The notes under the pieces are model-generated. The model was not told the origin of the DNA, ran no database searches, and worked only from the letters and a program-made list of their open reading frames with translations. The translations under genes and the position numbers were made by a program. 14,655 nucleotides of DNA from Thermoplasmata archaeon (lineage in GTDB: Archaea; Thermoplasmatota; Thermoplasmata; SG8-5; JAGLSY01): the NCBI GenBank assembly GCA_023135545.1, contig JAGLSY010000246.1, forward strand, positions 1 to 14,655, in the 5' to 3' direction. Position 1 is the stretch's first letter. Each line of letters begins with the position of its first letter. Positions 1 through 6,887 of this stretch are shown piece by piece.

Positions 1-1929
1 GAAAGAAAGATCATAGGTGTCGTCATTGGCTCCTGTGTTGTTTATGGTCATTGTGTAAGGGACGCTTTGGCCCAGAAGTCCGTAAGTGTTAGAAATACCT
101 GGAGTCAGATCTGCTCTGTATGATGGCAGATCACCGATATAGACATCATCCACATACCAGCCAGGATAACCACCTCCTTGCATAGCCAGGTGAAAACGGA
201 CTTGAATGATATTTCCTCCATAGGCTGACAAATCACATTCAGCATATTCCCATCCCAGACTTCTGTCATAATAGCAATCTGTATTATAGTCGCCAGCCTG
301 TTCATTGATACCGGGGTATCCAGTGATGGGTGTGATCAAATCCCAATTGCCTCCATCTACAGATATTTCCATGAAAGCGCCATTGTTATCCCAATCACTG
401 CCAAGCCTATACCAATGATAGAATGAAAGTATCTGCTGGCCAACAGCAAGATCAATATATGGTGATACCAGACAAGTGTCGGCATTCCTTAGTGTACCTG
501 TTAGCAGATTGGTGCCCCAACAGTTGGCTGGTGAGTAGGAAGAAGAAAGCCATGATACGGAGGAAGGATCTCCAAACTCCCAGTTTGTTCCGGACATTTT
601 AATTTCCTGGTTGAACCAACCCAAATCCCCCCCTTCAAAATCGTCTGATATGCCGGGATCATGCGGAACCTGGGTCCAGAAGTTGACTGTCGAATTGAAA
701 CTTGTATCATTATGGGAAGTGGCCTGCACCAAGAATTCTTCGAAATCTCCCGGGCTTGCTCCCCCAGGTATGTCCACCCTGGCGATGAAATCCTGACTTG
801 AGTCCGATGGAACAGATATCTGTGTGATAACCATCGTATTTCCAGCATCTCTAAATGTAATGGGCCAGCCCCCATCGATCTGAGCCAGGTCATAGGTATC
901 ATCCAGATCTCCCTGATTCTCGATCGAAAGGTTGTATAATACAGACGCGCCAGCAAATCCATACTCTCTTTGCCCCTCTGGTGTTATATTTGCCCAGTAA
1001 TCTGCTGTGAACCCTATCGAAAGAAATGGCCTGAGCGCCTCAGCTCCGTCTGAGGAAACATGGTATATATCACACTGGGCGCCATCATCTCTCCTGAGCA
1101 AGAGACCATTATTTGCCAGTGTTCCATTCTTCCATTTCTTGAAGATATCTGTGATATCCCATGTTCTCCAGGTTAAATCCCCTCCATTGTACCATGTGAT
1201 ATCATCTGCAATGTTTGATGATTCTGGTTGATTGTTCCATGTGACGGTCATCTCAGTCCATGAATCATTGACCTGATATACGCCCCAGGGTTCTAATCCT
1301 GCCCCATTCCACGAATGAAATATATTTAATTCAACAGAAGTGATATTATCATTGTCCAGGAAACCGGCAGAAGAAATATCGAACTCAATTAATCCTTGTG
1401 TGTCACTACCGGTATTGACTGTCAAATGACCGCCTGATCCATCGTTCATATCCGGGCCCCCTTCCCTAATCAAGGCATCTTTACCAGTTACTGCATCAGG
1501 TTGAATTATTAGATGGGGGGAAGCAAGAGTGTAGATAGGGGGTTCGGAAAATAAATTGTTTTCTTGAATAGGGTCCTTTATTTCCCAGTACTCCCAGCTT
1601 GTCGTAGGGTCTCCATTTTCATCAAAATCTGAAAAATAATACTTTTCCAATCGGCTGTCTGGGTCAGGATATTTCAATGGTTCGAGAATTTCCGGTTCAA
1701 GATTCACGGTTTCTTCGAGATCACTTGAAATATCGGCCTGTTCAGGCTCTTCAATATCATATTCGACAATATTCTGGTCGAGATCTTGTTCGCTTTGTTC
1801 AATAACATTTACATAATCAGGCTCAACCATCGACAACCCTGAAAATGGAACGCAAACCAGAGCCATTGTTATTATCAATACAATAATTAAATTTACTCGC
1901 CCACTTAAAACCTTCCCATTAGTTTTCAT
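1..1929 (-). CDS. Secreted multidomain surface protein (DNRLRE, CARDB-like and choice-of-anchor-J-like domains), partial at C-terminus
   Basis: An open frame of 643 codons runs from ATG at 1929 to the left edge without a stop, so the C-terminus is missing. Residues 11-30 form a hydrophobic signal peptide or anchor, followed by an acidic linker (35-95). Residues about 145-305 match the DNRLRE/CBM96 style: DALIREGG, LIEFDIS, SVELNIF, TVTWNNQP, NGLLLRR. Residues 308-420 resemble a CARDB/NEW3 beta-sandwich (YNLSIENQGDLDDTYDL). Residues 425-600 resemble the MAM-like domain next to immune inhibitor A peptidases (DDFEGGDLGW, PYIDL, WYVDDVYIGD). A second CARDB-like unit begins at about 604 (YTMTINNTGANDDTYDL). 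No catalytic domain is visible in this part. Several N-x-S/T sequons and paired Cys fit an exported, glycosylated protein. GGAG/GAGG lies just before the ATG. Its role is probably adhesion, cell-surface binding or an exo-enzyme accessory part. The domain calls are from pattern recognition; the coding call is firm. Confidence 0.9.
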   Translation of the reverse strand, partial: MKTNGKVLSGRVNLIIVLIITMALVCVPFSGLSMVEPDYVNVIEQSEQDLDQNIVEYDIEEPEQADISSDLEETVNLEPEILEPLKYPDPDSRLEKYYFSDFDENGDPTTSWEYWEIKDPIQENNLFSEPPIYTLASPHLIIQPDAVTGKDALIREGGPDMNDGSGGHLTVNTGSDTQGLIEFDISSAGFLDNDNITSVELNIFHSWNGAGLEPWGVYQVNDSWTEMTVTWNNQPESSNIADDITWYNGGDLTWRTWDITDIFKKWKNGTLANNGLLLRRDDGAQCDIYHVSSDGAEALRPFLSIGFTADYWANITPEGQREYGFAGASVLYNLSIENQGDLDDTYDLAQIDGGWPITFRDAGNTMVITQISVPSDSSQDFIARVDIPGGASPGDFEEFLVQATSHNDTSFNSTVNFWTQVPHDPGISDDFEGGDLGWFNQEIKMSGTNWEFGDPSSVSWLSSSYSPANCWGTNLLTGTLRNADTCLVSPYIDLAVGQQILSFYHWYRLGSDWDNNGAFMEISVDGGNWDLITPITGYPGINEQAGDYNTDCYYDRSLGWEYAECDLSAYGGNIIQVRFHLAMQGGGYPGWYVDDVYIGDLPSYRADLTPGISNTYGLLGQSVPYTMTINNTGANDDTYDLSF

Positions 1930-2000
1930 CAGCCTCTCTCCGCTCTTTACGCCACCATTCTCAAATTGAATATGGAGTTGGACACTCATTGAGATTATAG

Positions 2001-2015
2001 ATATATAATATTTTA
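2001..2015 (-). promoter_or_regulatory. TATA box for the surface protein gene
   Basis: On the minus strand an AT-only run (taaaatattatatat) lies about 75 bases upstream of the ATG at 1929. The predicted transcript start would be near 1980, giving a leader of about 50 bases that carries the GGAG/GAGG ribosome-binding site. This gene therefore appears leadered, unlike several neighbours. Confidence 0.45.
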
Positions 2016-2068
2016 GATGGCATTCCGCAATAACATATTTCAAATATTCTCAACAATTGATGCATATC

Positions 2069-2075
2069 AAAAAAA
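2069..2075 (-). terminator. Poly-T terminator after the first phosphoesterase
   Basis: Seven consecutive T on the minus strand lie about 70 bases after the stop at 2145. Archaeal RNA polymerase commonly releases at T-runs of this length. No strong hairpin precedes it. Confidence 0.4.
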
Positions 2076-2144
2076 TCTATAGATATTCATACTCTTGGAC
2101 GGGAGATACAGGATTATCGAGTCATCCGGTCCTCAACCAGACAA

Positions 2145-2954
2145 CTATGAATGCTTCAGCCTCGTAGGCCTGCCCTGCCCTCTTGCCTCCTTTCTGTCCA
2201 ACTCGACCAGATTCTCATCCACCTTTCCGACATCGGTGCCGTCAAGAAGGTACATTGAGGAAATTTTCATATCAGCCAATCCGTTTTTCAGCACCACCCC
2301 GAACCAGCTTCTTTTTTCATTTATGTACGTCCCGCCGCAGAGGTCATTGAAGGCCGGCATCATGATGTACTCCTTCCCCACCTTTTCATACCGCTCCGAG
2401 CAGTTTTCCTTCTTCCACTTGCCCCGCACCCAGCATTTCACGGCCCCCCTGGAGCCCAGGTTGTCGATAAAAAGAGTCACAGGATGATAATGGGCGAATA
2501 TCACGGTGTCGCAAGCCATCACTTCCTCGGAGGGCCAGGCATGACCGTGCCAGATGCCGAGCCTTCCATCCTCCAATACCATGCCGCTTGACTTGTGGAC
2601 ATTGACCTCGGACGGGACAAAAATCTCGATGTTGCCGTCGTGGTTTCCCTTGGTGATATCGATGGTTTCGACATGAGCCAGTAAATCCTGGAAGAAAAAA
2701 GGTAATTCCCTGGATTCCTGGAAGCTGTGACCCGGAACCTGGTGCTTGACATCACCGGCTATAACAAGATGGCTGGCTCCGGTTTCCTTGATGAGCCCGA
2801 GCAATTTTTTCTTGATGTCCGGCGTCCTGCTGGGAATCTTGGCCCCGGCCTTGAAAATATCATACTCGATGCCGATGTGGATGTCGGCTACTATGAGTGT
2901 CGAGATGGCCTCAATGAAGAGAACTGGCTCGTCATGTATGGGCATAATGTCCAT
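2145..2954 (-). CDS. Metallophosphoesterase, SbcD/Mre11-related archaeal family
   Basis: A 269-residue calcineurin-like phosphoesterase. Metal-ligand motifs appear in the family order: D24-x-H26 (VADIHIG), G67-D68 (IAGDVKH), G-N-H105-D (KGNHDGN), H136/H138 (WHGHAW) and H155-x-H157 (FAHYHP). This matches the archaeal SbcD-related phosphoesterase family, which is thought to hydrolyse phosphodiester bonds with two metals, but its physiological substrate is unknown. The frame stays open back to 3029. I chose the ATG at 2954 because a TATA box sits 25 bases upstream and because the first 25 residues of the longer form overlap a dispersed repeat (3020-3105) and look unlike the family. The tail from about residue 235 is charged and not recognisable. 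The gene upstream (3122-3940) is a paralogue. The substrate could be a nucleotide or a nucleic acid; neither is shown. Confidence 0.88.
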   Translation of the reverse strand: MDIMPIHDEPVLFIEAISTLIVADIHIGIEYDIFKAGAKIPSRTPDIKKKLLGLIKETGASHLVIAGDVKHQVPGHSFQESRELPFFFQDLLAHVETIDITKGNHDGNIEIFVPSEVNVHKSSGMVLEDGRLGIWHGHAWPSEEVMACDTVIFAHYHPVTLFIDNLGSRGAVKCWVRGKWKKENCSERYEKVGKEYIMMPAFNDLCGGTYINEKRSWFGVVLKNGLADMKISSMYLLDGTDVGKVDENLVELDRKEARGQGRPTRLKHS

Positions 2955-2974
2955 GTCTGGTGGATGGACAGAGG

Positions 2975-2984
2975 TATAATAAAA
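2975..2984 (-). promoter_or_regulatory. TATA box, probably leaderless start at 2954
   Basis: The minus strand reads ttttattata, centred about 25 bases from the A of the ATG at 2954, which is the standard archaeal TATA-to-start distance. No Shine-Dalgarno sequence precedes this ATG. Together these suggest a leaderless mRNA and decide the start against the longer frame opening at 3029. Confidence 0.55.
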
Positions 2985-3019
2985 TCTTTGCCGGAATCTA
3001 CCAAAGCTTTCAATGATTA

Positions 3020-3105
3020 TTTCTATCAACCTGCGAGGGATATCAGCGTTGTGCTAGCTTGGGTCTCAGTATTTCCCAGTGTGGCGGGGGGGCCGGTAGG
3101 TGGGT
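3020..3105 (+). repeat. Dispersed G-rich intergenic repeat, copy C
   Basis: About 86 bases alignable along their length with 8299-8397 and 13593-13694. It begins with a TTTCTA.CAACC motif, contains gtgctagcttgggtc (15 bases identical to the copy at 13593) and ends in a G-run array at 3083-3104 (ggcgggggggccggtaggtg and following G). It lies between two minus-strand phosphoesterase genes, G-rich strand on plus. Confidence 0.7.
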
Positions 3106-3121
3106 AAACTCTATAAACTCT

Positions 3122-3940
3122 CTAACTCTCCAACTCACGGGCATAATCCCCTACAAGGCCGAAGTCCATTATCTCACCCTCGCCAACGGCAAGTATCCTG
3201 GCTCCCGAAATATCAAGGTCCCGCAACTCCTCAATCATGAAATTCCTTGCCGGTGAAATTACATTTGTGCCGGATGCCAGCGGGCTGAAGGCGGGCATTA
3301 TGATAAAATTATTGAATTCATCAAATAAAAAACATGGCATTGTAACCCTGGCCCCTATCTTGTCCCTCAGCCTGAGGACTGGATGCTCATGGCCGAATAT
3401 CTTGAAATTGTTTTTTAGTGACCTGGTCTGGCCAGGATTATCACCATCACCACTCTCATTATTATCATCCACATCCTCATCATCCGCGAGCAGGGTAGAG
3501 GTCGGGATGTGGCCGTGTGTTATTAATATATCATTAGTTAAATAATAATTAGCCAGTTCTATGTCATACCTGCCTATTATGGTCTTCAGGTAGTTGTCGT
3601 GGTTCCCCCTGACAAACTTGACCTCGGCTCCCATGTTGTTAATCTGTTCAAGTAGGAGCATTACCTCATCCCACTCCTGCCCCAGGTTGCGGGAGAACTC
3701 GTGCTTGATATCCCCGTTTATGATTACCTGGCCCGGAGAAAAATGTTCCATCGCCCTTTCAAGGTTTTTCATCATCTTCCCGAACTGGAAATCGGGCATG
3801 GCCACCCCCTCGGCCCGCATGGAGGCCTCATAGCCTATGTGGAGGTCGGAGATGACCAGGATATCTTCGTCTGGCAGGTAGAGAACATGGTCCGGGCTTA
3901 ACACCATGCCGTTTGGAAGGATGTAGTCATCATTCATCAT
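3122..3940 (-). CDS. Metallophosphoesterase, SbcD/Mre11-related archaeal family (paralogue)
   Basis: A 272-residue phosphoesterase with all the metal motifs: D32-x-H34 (ISDLHIG), G76-D77 (INGDIKH), G-N-H114-D (RGNHDNY), G-H143 (THGHIP) and G-H-E-H-P at 183-187. It is the same family as the gene at 2145-2954, and the two also share a C-terminal IIMPAF/IMMPAF motif, so they look like an old tandem duplication. An acidic, low-complexity insert (about 152-170, rich in D, N, E and G) sits before the last histidine motif and is absent from the paralogue. The start may be ATG 3940 or the next ATG at 3937. GGAG lies about 10 bases upstream and a TATA-like agatatattc about 30 bases upstream. The family is well recognised; the substrate is not known. 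Confidence 0.9.
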   Translation of the reverse strand: MMNDDYILPNGMVLSPDHVLYLPDEDILVISDLHIGYEASMRAEGVAMPDFQFGKMMKNLERAMEHFSPGQVIINGDIKHEFSRNLGQEWDEVMLLLEQINNMGAEVKFVRGNHDNYLKTIIGRYDIELANYYLTNDILITHGHIPTSTLLADDEDVDDNNESGDGDNPGQTRSLKNNFKIFGHEHPVLRLRDKIGARVTMPCFLFDEFNNFIIMPAFSPLASGTNVISPARNFMIEELRDLDISGARILAVGEGEIMDFGLVGDYARELES

Positions 3941-3965
3941 GCTTCTTTTACTCCTTTATCATAGA

Positions 3966-3975
3966 GAATATATCT
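3966..3975 (-). promoter_or_regulatory. TATA box for the upstream phosphoesterase gene
   Basis: The minus strand reads agatatattc, centred about 30 bases before the ATG at 3940. The leader would be only a few bases, so the GGAG at about -14 may be only partly included in the transcript. Confidence 0.4.
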
Positions 3976-4044
3976 TACTGGTACATAGAGTTACTTGAGT
4001 ATTTGAATGTTTAAATTGCTCGTGTTTAGGGGCTTCAGAAAGAT

Positions 4045-4081
4045 TGGTGGGGGTCACAGTGTTGGTCAACATGGGTCCCAA
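4045..4081 (+). repeat. Dispersed G-rich repeat, copy D, left half
   Basis: The stretch ggtgggggtcaca followed about 14 bases later by tgggtccca matches the centre of the repeat copies at 8299 and 13593. The sequence then departs from the repeat into the tandem RNA module, and the repeat seems to resume at 4388. The match is weaker than for the other copies. Confidence 0.45.
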
Positions 4082-4087
4082 CAATAG

Positions 4088-4215
4088 ACCGCCGTATGCC
4101 CATCAATAATATTTTACTGGCCGCAGAGATTTTACCTCTGCGAATTAGGGCATATGGCCTACTGAATGGAAACTTCCAGACCCGATATAATATGTGAATC
4201 CTTCAGGGCCCGCGG
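4088..4215 (+). ncRNA. Structured RNA candidate, tandem copy 1
   Basis: This unit aligns without major gaps to 4254-4380, offset 166 bases. P1 pairs gccgtatgccc (4091-4101) with gggcatatggc (4148-4158), 11 bp with one G-U. P2 pairs cgcagag (4122-4128) with ctctgcg (4136-4142) around a 7-base loop. A possible pseudoknot pairs tattt (4110-4114) with gaatg (4164-4168). P3 (ccagaccc at 4176 with 4206-4215) is imperfect here. Differences between the two copies preserve pairing in P1 and P2. The G-U wobbles only make sense if the plus strand is transcribed. I do not recognise the class. Confidence 0.55.
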
Positions 4216-4253
4216 ATTATCAACAATAGATTTTGGATAAATTCAAAGAGCAG

Positions 4254-4380
4254 GCCGCCGTAAGCCCATCAATATCATTCAACTAACCGCAGCGATTATA
4301 CCGCTGCGAGGACGGGCTTATGGCTTATAGAATGAAAACTTCCAGGCCCGAAGCAAAATATCAAATCCTTTAGGGTCTGG
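4254..4380 (+). ncRNA. Structured RNA candidate, tandem copy 2
   Basis: P1 pairs gccgtaagccc (4257-4267) with gggcttatggc (4314-4324). P2 pairs cgcagcg (4288-4294) with cgctgcg (4302-4308) around attatac. The pseudoknot candidate pairs cattc (4276-4280) with gaatg (4330-4334), extendable by one pair. P3 pairs ccaggccc (4342-4349) with gggtctgg (4373-4380), 8 bp with one G-U. The unpaired segments aacttccag and atcctt.aggg are conserved in both copies. It ends about 165 bases before the ATG of the TPR gene, so it could be a leader element if transcription starts near 4035, or an independent RNA. Confidence 0.55.
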
Positions 4381-4387
4381 TAGTTTA

Positions 4388-4416
4388 CAGTGTGGCGGGG
4401 GTTGGATGGAGGGTAT
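4388..4416 (+). repeat. Dispersed G-rich repeat, copy D, right half (G-quadruplex motif)
   Basis: The sequence cagtgtggcggggg followed by ttggatggaggg matches the 3' end of copies A, B and C. Positions 4394-4413 contain at least four G-runs of two or more separated by 1-2 bases, able to form a two-layer G-quadruplex. It follows the second RNA copy directly. Confidence 0.6.
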
Positions 4417-4493
4417 AGGTTTACCGACTGCGGATGTTTCAATGCACCAACACATTAAACTCATGCCTTGCCAGAATCACCAGCAATGTCCGA

Positions 4494-4503
4494 TAATTTT
4501 ATA
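4494..4503 (+). promoter_or_regulatory. TATA box for the TPR protein gene
   Basis: The sequence aattttatat lies about 47 bases before the ATG at 4546. The predicted start near 4524 leaves a leader of about 20 bases that contains GGTGA (4535-4539), complementary to the 3' end of archaeal 16S rRNA. If this is the main promoter, the RNA module upstream is not in the leader. Confidence 0.45.
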
Positions 4504-4545
4504 TCCCATGTATGTGATAAATCTCTGTAATATTGGTGAATCCTT

Positions 4546-6063
4546 ATGGAAATAAAAGAAAGGATGAAAAAGCTCAATACGGCCTACAAGAACGGCAAGA
4601 TAAAGAAGGAGACTTATGAGGCGAACATTGCCAAACTAGAAGCCGAACTTGAAGAGCTGAAAAGGGCGGAGGCCGAAGCAGCCAGGGCAAAGAACCTGGA
4701 CATGTTGGATTGTCCAACCTGCGGCGCGCCGAACCTCAAGACCGCCATGTTCTGCAACGAGTGCGGCATGGAAACCCAGCCCCAGGAAAAGAAGGTTCTG
4801 GCAGAAGAGGCCATGGACGACCTGCTGGATGGCATTCTAGATAAGGAGATAACGGCTGACAAGAAGATAGATGATGAGCTGGGCCTGGACAGCCTGGACC
4901 CCATGCTAGATGGAGAAAAGGACGATGACGACCTGTTGCTGGACGACCTCTTTGATTCGCTGGTTTTGAAGGATGAGGAAATCGACTGCCCCCTGTGCGG
5001 CGTCAAGCTTCCCGTGGGAACAGAAGCCTGCCCCAACTGTGATGCACAGATGAGTGGGACCGGTGAGCTCATCGAAGAGGTGGCCTTTGACTCATTGGCT
5101 GACTCCATTGAGGAAGGACTGGCCGAGCTTGAGGAAATGGCCGAGGATATTGTCTTGGATGAGACTCTTGAGGAAGGAATATCCGAACTTGAGGAACTGA
5201 TGGATGAGCCTGAAACCGCCGAGCCGGTAACTGTCAGAAGGCCTGTAACGAGACGTGTAGTCAAGCCTGTTAAGGCAGCAGCAAAATCAAAACTAAAACC
5301 GAAGCCAGAGGTGGAAGAAGATATAGGAGTCACCACCCCATCAGGGGATATCACCGAGGAAGAGGTTTCCAAGGTTCATCTTGTGGGAATGAGAGTGGTC
5401 GATCTGGTCATAATGGGAACACTGGCTGTCCTTATACTGGTCTTCATTATGTTCAAATTGTATTACATTTCAAATTTCAATGCCGCCAGCATAGGGCTCT
5501 TCTTCGGGATAGCCATTGGGGGAATAGCCACCACCTTCCTCCTGTTCAGAATAAGCACCTCGGCCGTGGCAGAGGGAGACAAGTTGTTAAAGGGCGGTAA
5601 GTATCAGGAAGCCCTGGCCTACTATGAAAAAGCTATCAAGCTGAGCAGCAAACCCGCAACGGCCTGGACCAGCAGGGGAGTCGCCCAGAAGAGACTGGGT
5701 GATTTCGAAGGTGCCCTGAGAAGTCACAACACGGCGCTGAAGCTCAACCCGAAAAACGAAATCGCGTGGTGCAACAAGGGAGACCTCATGTTCCGCCTTA
5801 ACAAGTACAACGAGGCACTGGAATGTTACGAGAACGCCCTCGACCTCAATTCGAGATACGCGATAGCCTGGAACAACAAGGGAACCACCCTGGCCCGGTT
5901 GAGAAGGTATGACGAGGCAAAGATATGCCAGGACATGGCCACCCGCCTCAGGCCAAAGTACGCGGCGGCATGGGTGAACAAGGGCGAGATACTGGCTAAA
6001 ATGGGGAAGCGGAACGAGGCAATCGCCTGCTACAAGAGGGCGAAGAAGCTAGTGGCAGCGTAA
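4546..6063 (+). CDS. Membrane-anchored zinc-ribbon and TPR protein
   Basis: 505 residues. Residues 1-50 are a charged coiled-coil of SHOCT-like pattern. Two zinc ribbons follow: C56-x2-C59 with C70-x2-C73, and C148-x2-C151 with C162-x2-C165. They are separated and followed by very acidic stretches (87-145 and 174-225), then a basic Pro/Lys linker (228-255). Two transmembrane segments lie at about 284-308 and 313-335. The remainder (340-505) is about five TPR units with typical AWxNKG and EAlxxYxxAlxLxp spacing. With two membrane spans, both soluble parts should face the same side, probably the cytoplasm because zinc ribbons and TPRs are usually internal. It is likely a scaffold for protein-protein contacts. 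It precedes the KaiC/GTPase unit by 99 bases, which have their own candidate promoter, so a functional link is possible but unproven. Confidence 0.9.
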   Translation: MEIKERMKKLNTAYKNGKIKKETYEANIAKLEAELEELKRAEAEAARAKNLDMLDCPTCGAPNLKTAMFCNECGMETQPQEKKVLAEEAMDDLLDGILDKEITADKKIDDELGLDSLDPMLDGEKDDDDLLLDDLFDSLVLKDEEIDCPLCGVKLPVGTEACPNCDAQMSGTGELIEEVAFDSLADSIEEGLAELEEMAEDIVLDETLEEGISELEELMDEPETAEPVTVRRPVTRRVVKPVKAAAKSKLKPKPEVEEDIGVTTPSGDITEEEVSKVHLVGMRVVDLVIMGTLAVLILVFIMFKLYYISNFNAASIGLFFGIAIGGIATTFLLFRISTSAVAEGDKLLKGGKYQEALAYYEKAIKLSSKPATAWTSRGVAQKRLGDFEGALRSHNTALKLNPKNEIAWCNKGDLMFRLNKYNEALECYENALDLNSRYAIAWNNKGTTLARLRRYDEAKICQDMATRLRPKYAAAWVNKGEILAKMGKRNEAIACYKRAKKLVAA

Positions 6064-6090
6064 ACTACCAGCATAAATGACCTGGTAGTT
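6063..6090 (+). terminator. Hairpin at the stop codon of the TPR gene
   Basis: Perfect 9-bp inverted repeat aactaccag / ctggtagtt (6063-6071 and 6082-6090) with a 10-base loop, beginning at the last base of the stop codon. No T-run follows, so it may be an RNA 3'-end protector or a weak terminator rather than a classic one. Confidence 0.45.
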
Positions 6091-6119
6091 CACACATTAA
6101 GCCTTTGGTTGATTTAGTA

Positions 6120-6130
6120 ACATATATAAG
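6120..6130 (+). promoter_or_regulatory. TATA box for the KaiC-GTPase unit
   Basis: The sequence acatatataag lies about 37 bases before the ATG at 6163. AGGAGGG at 6146-6152 precedes the start by about 10 bases. The predicted transcript start falls near the same position, so the ribosome-binding site may be at the very 5' end of the RNA. Confidence 0.45.
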
Positions 6131-6162
6131 CTTCAAGCAACATATAGGAGGGAAGGGTTGAT

Positions 6163-6876
6163 ATGGCGGAGAGATTCGAAACATATATCGAAGGCTTCGA
6201 TGACAAGCTTGACGGCGGCATACCGAACGAGAGCATAGTGCTTCTCGTTGGTGAGCCTGGCACCATGAAGTCCTCGGTTGGCTTCAACATACTTTTCAAC
6301 AATGCCAAAGAGAAAAAGGCTAAATGCGTCTACATCACCCTGGAGCAGAGTACCGGCAGCCTTGTCAGGCACATGAAAAGCATGGGTATGGACCACCAAC
6401 TGGTGACCGACAACCTTGAGATAGTCGATATCGGCCTGATCAGACAGCAGCTGACGGACCTCCAGACAGACACCTGGCTTCAGGTTTTCAAGATGTATGT
6501 GAAGAACCTGAAGGATAGGGAGGATTACGATATACTGGTCATAGATTCGCTGCCCGTGCTGGATGTGCTGGCCAAGTTCGAGGACCCCAGGGAAGACCTT
6601 TTCCACCTCTTCGAGTGGCTGAGGAAACTGGGCATAACTACCATAATGATCTCCGAGATGAACCCGGACTCAAGGTCATATGCCAAGCATGACGAGGATT
6701 TCCTGGTCGATGGCATAATCTATCTAAGGATGGTGGAAAGCGGGGGCGTCAGCGTCCAGCGGCAGATAAGATGCGTTAAGATGCGCGCGACCAATCACAG
6801 CACGGATTTCTACAGCCTCATGTTTGACGGCGGCAGGTTCAAGACCACCAAGGTTATAGGTGATTCAAAGAAATAG
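6163..6876 (+). CDS. KaiC/RAD55-family RecA-like ATPase, single domain
   Basis: 237 residues forming one RecA-like domain of the KaiC/GvpD/RAD55 group. The opening FETYIEGFDDKLDGGIP is the usual KaiC-like N-terminal motif. Walker A is at 30-38 (GEPGTMKSS) and Walker B at 124-129 (ILVIDS). The position of the KaiC catalytic Glu pair reads E61-Q62 (ITLEQST), so only one Glu is kept. Archaeal members are abundant and are mostly tied to regulation rather than recombination; the exact role is not known. The gene ends 11 bases before the first GTPase gene, with GGGGAGG between them, so the two are almost certainly co-transcribed. That context suggests an ATP-dependent partner of the GTPases. Family assignment is secure, function inferred. 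Confidence 0.92.
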   Translation: MAERFETYIEGFDDKLDGGIPNESIVLLVGEPGTMKSSVGFNILFNNAKEKKAKCVYITLEQSTGSLVRHMKSMGMDHQLVTDNLEIVDIGLIRQQLTDLQTDTWLQVFKMYVKNLKDREDYDILVIDSLPVLDVLAKFEDPREDLFHLFEWLRKLGITTIMISEMNPDSRSYAKHDEDFLVDGIIYLRMVESGGVSVQRQIRCVKMRATNHSTDFYSLMFDGGRFKTTKVIGDSKK

Positions 6877-6887
6877 GGGAGGATAAA

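Noticed and set aside
501..962. A 153-codon minus-strand open frame
   Set aside because: It is out of frame with the continuous 643-codon surface protein frame covering the same bases, which has a signal peptide and recognisable domains. The frame here is a shadow.
2955..3029. N-terminal extension of the first phosphoesterase
   Set aside because: The extra 25 residues overlap the dispersed repeat, do not look like the family, and a TATA box falls 25 bases before the internal ATG at 2954.
4088..4380. H/ACA guide RNA or tRNA interpretation of the tandem structure
   Set aside because: There is no ACA box at a consistent distance after the stem in both copies, no recognisable kink-turn, and no cloverleaf or T-loop sequence.
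4088..4380. CRISPR array
   Set aside because: Only two units, about 125 bases each, with internal structure and no short identical repeats with unique spacers.
4614..5372. A 252-codon minus-strand open frame opposite the TPR gene
   Set aside because: Its translation is a Ser-rich low-complexity string that mirrors Glu/Asp codons of the real gene, which has zinc ribbons and TPRs.
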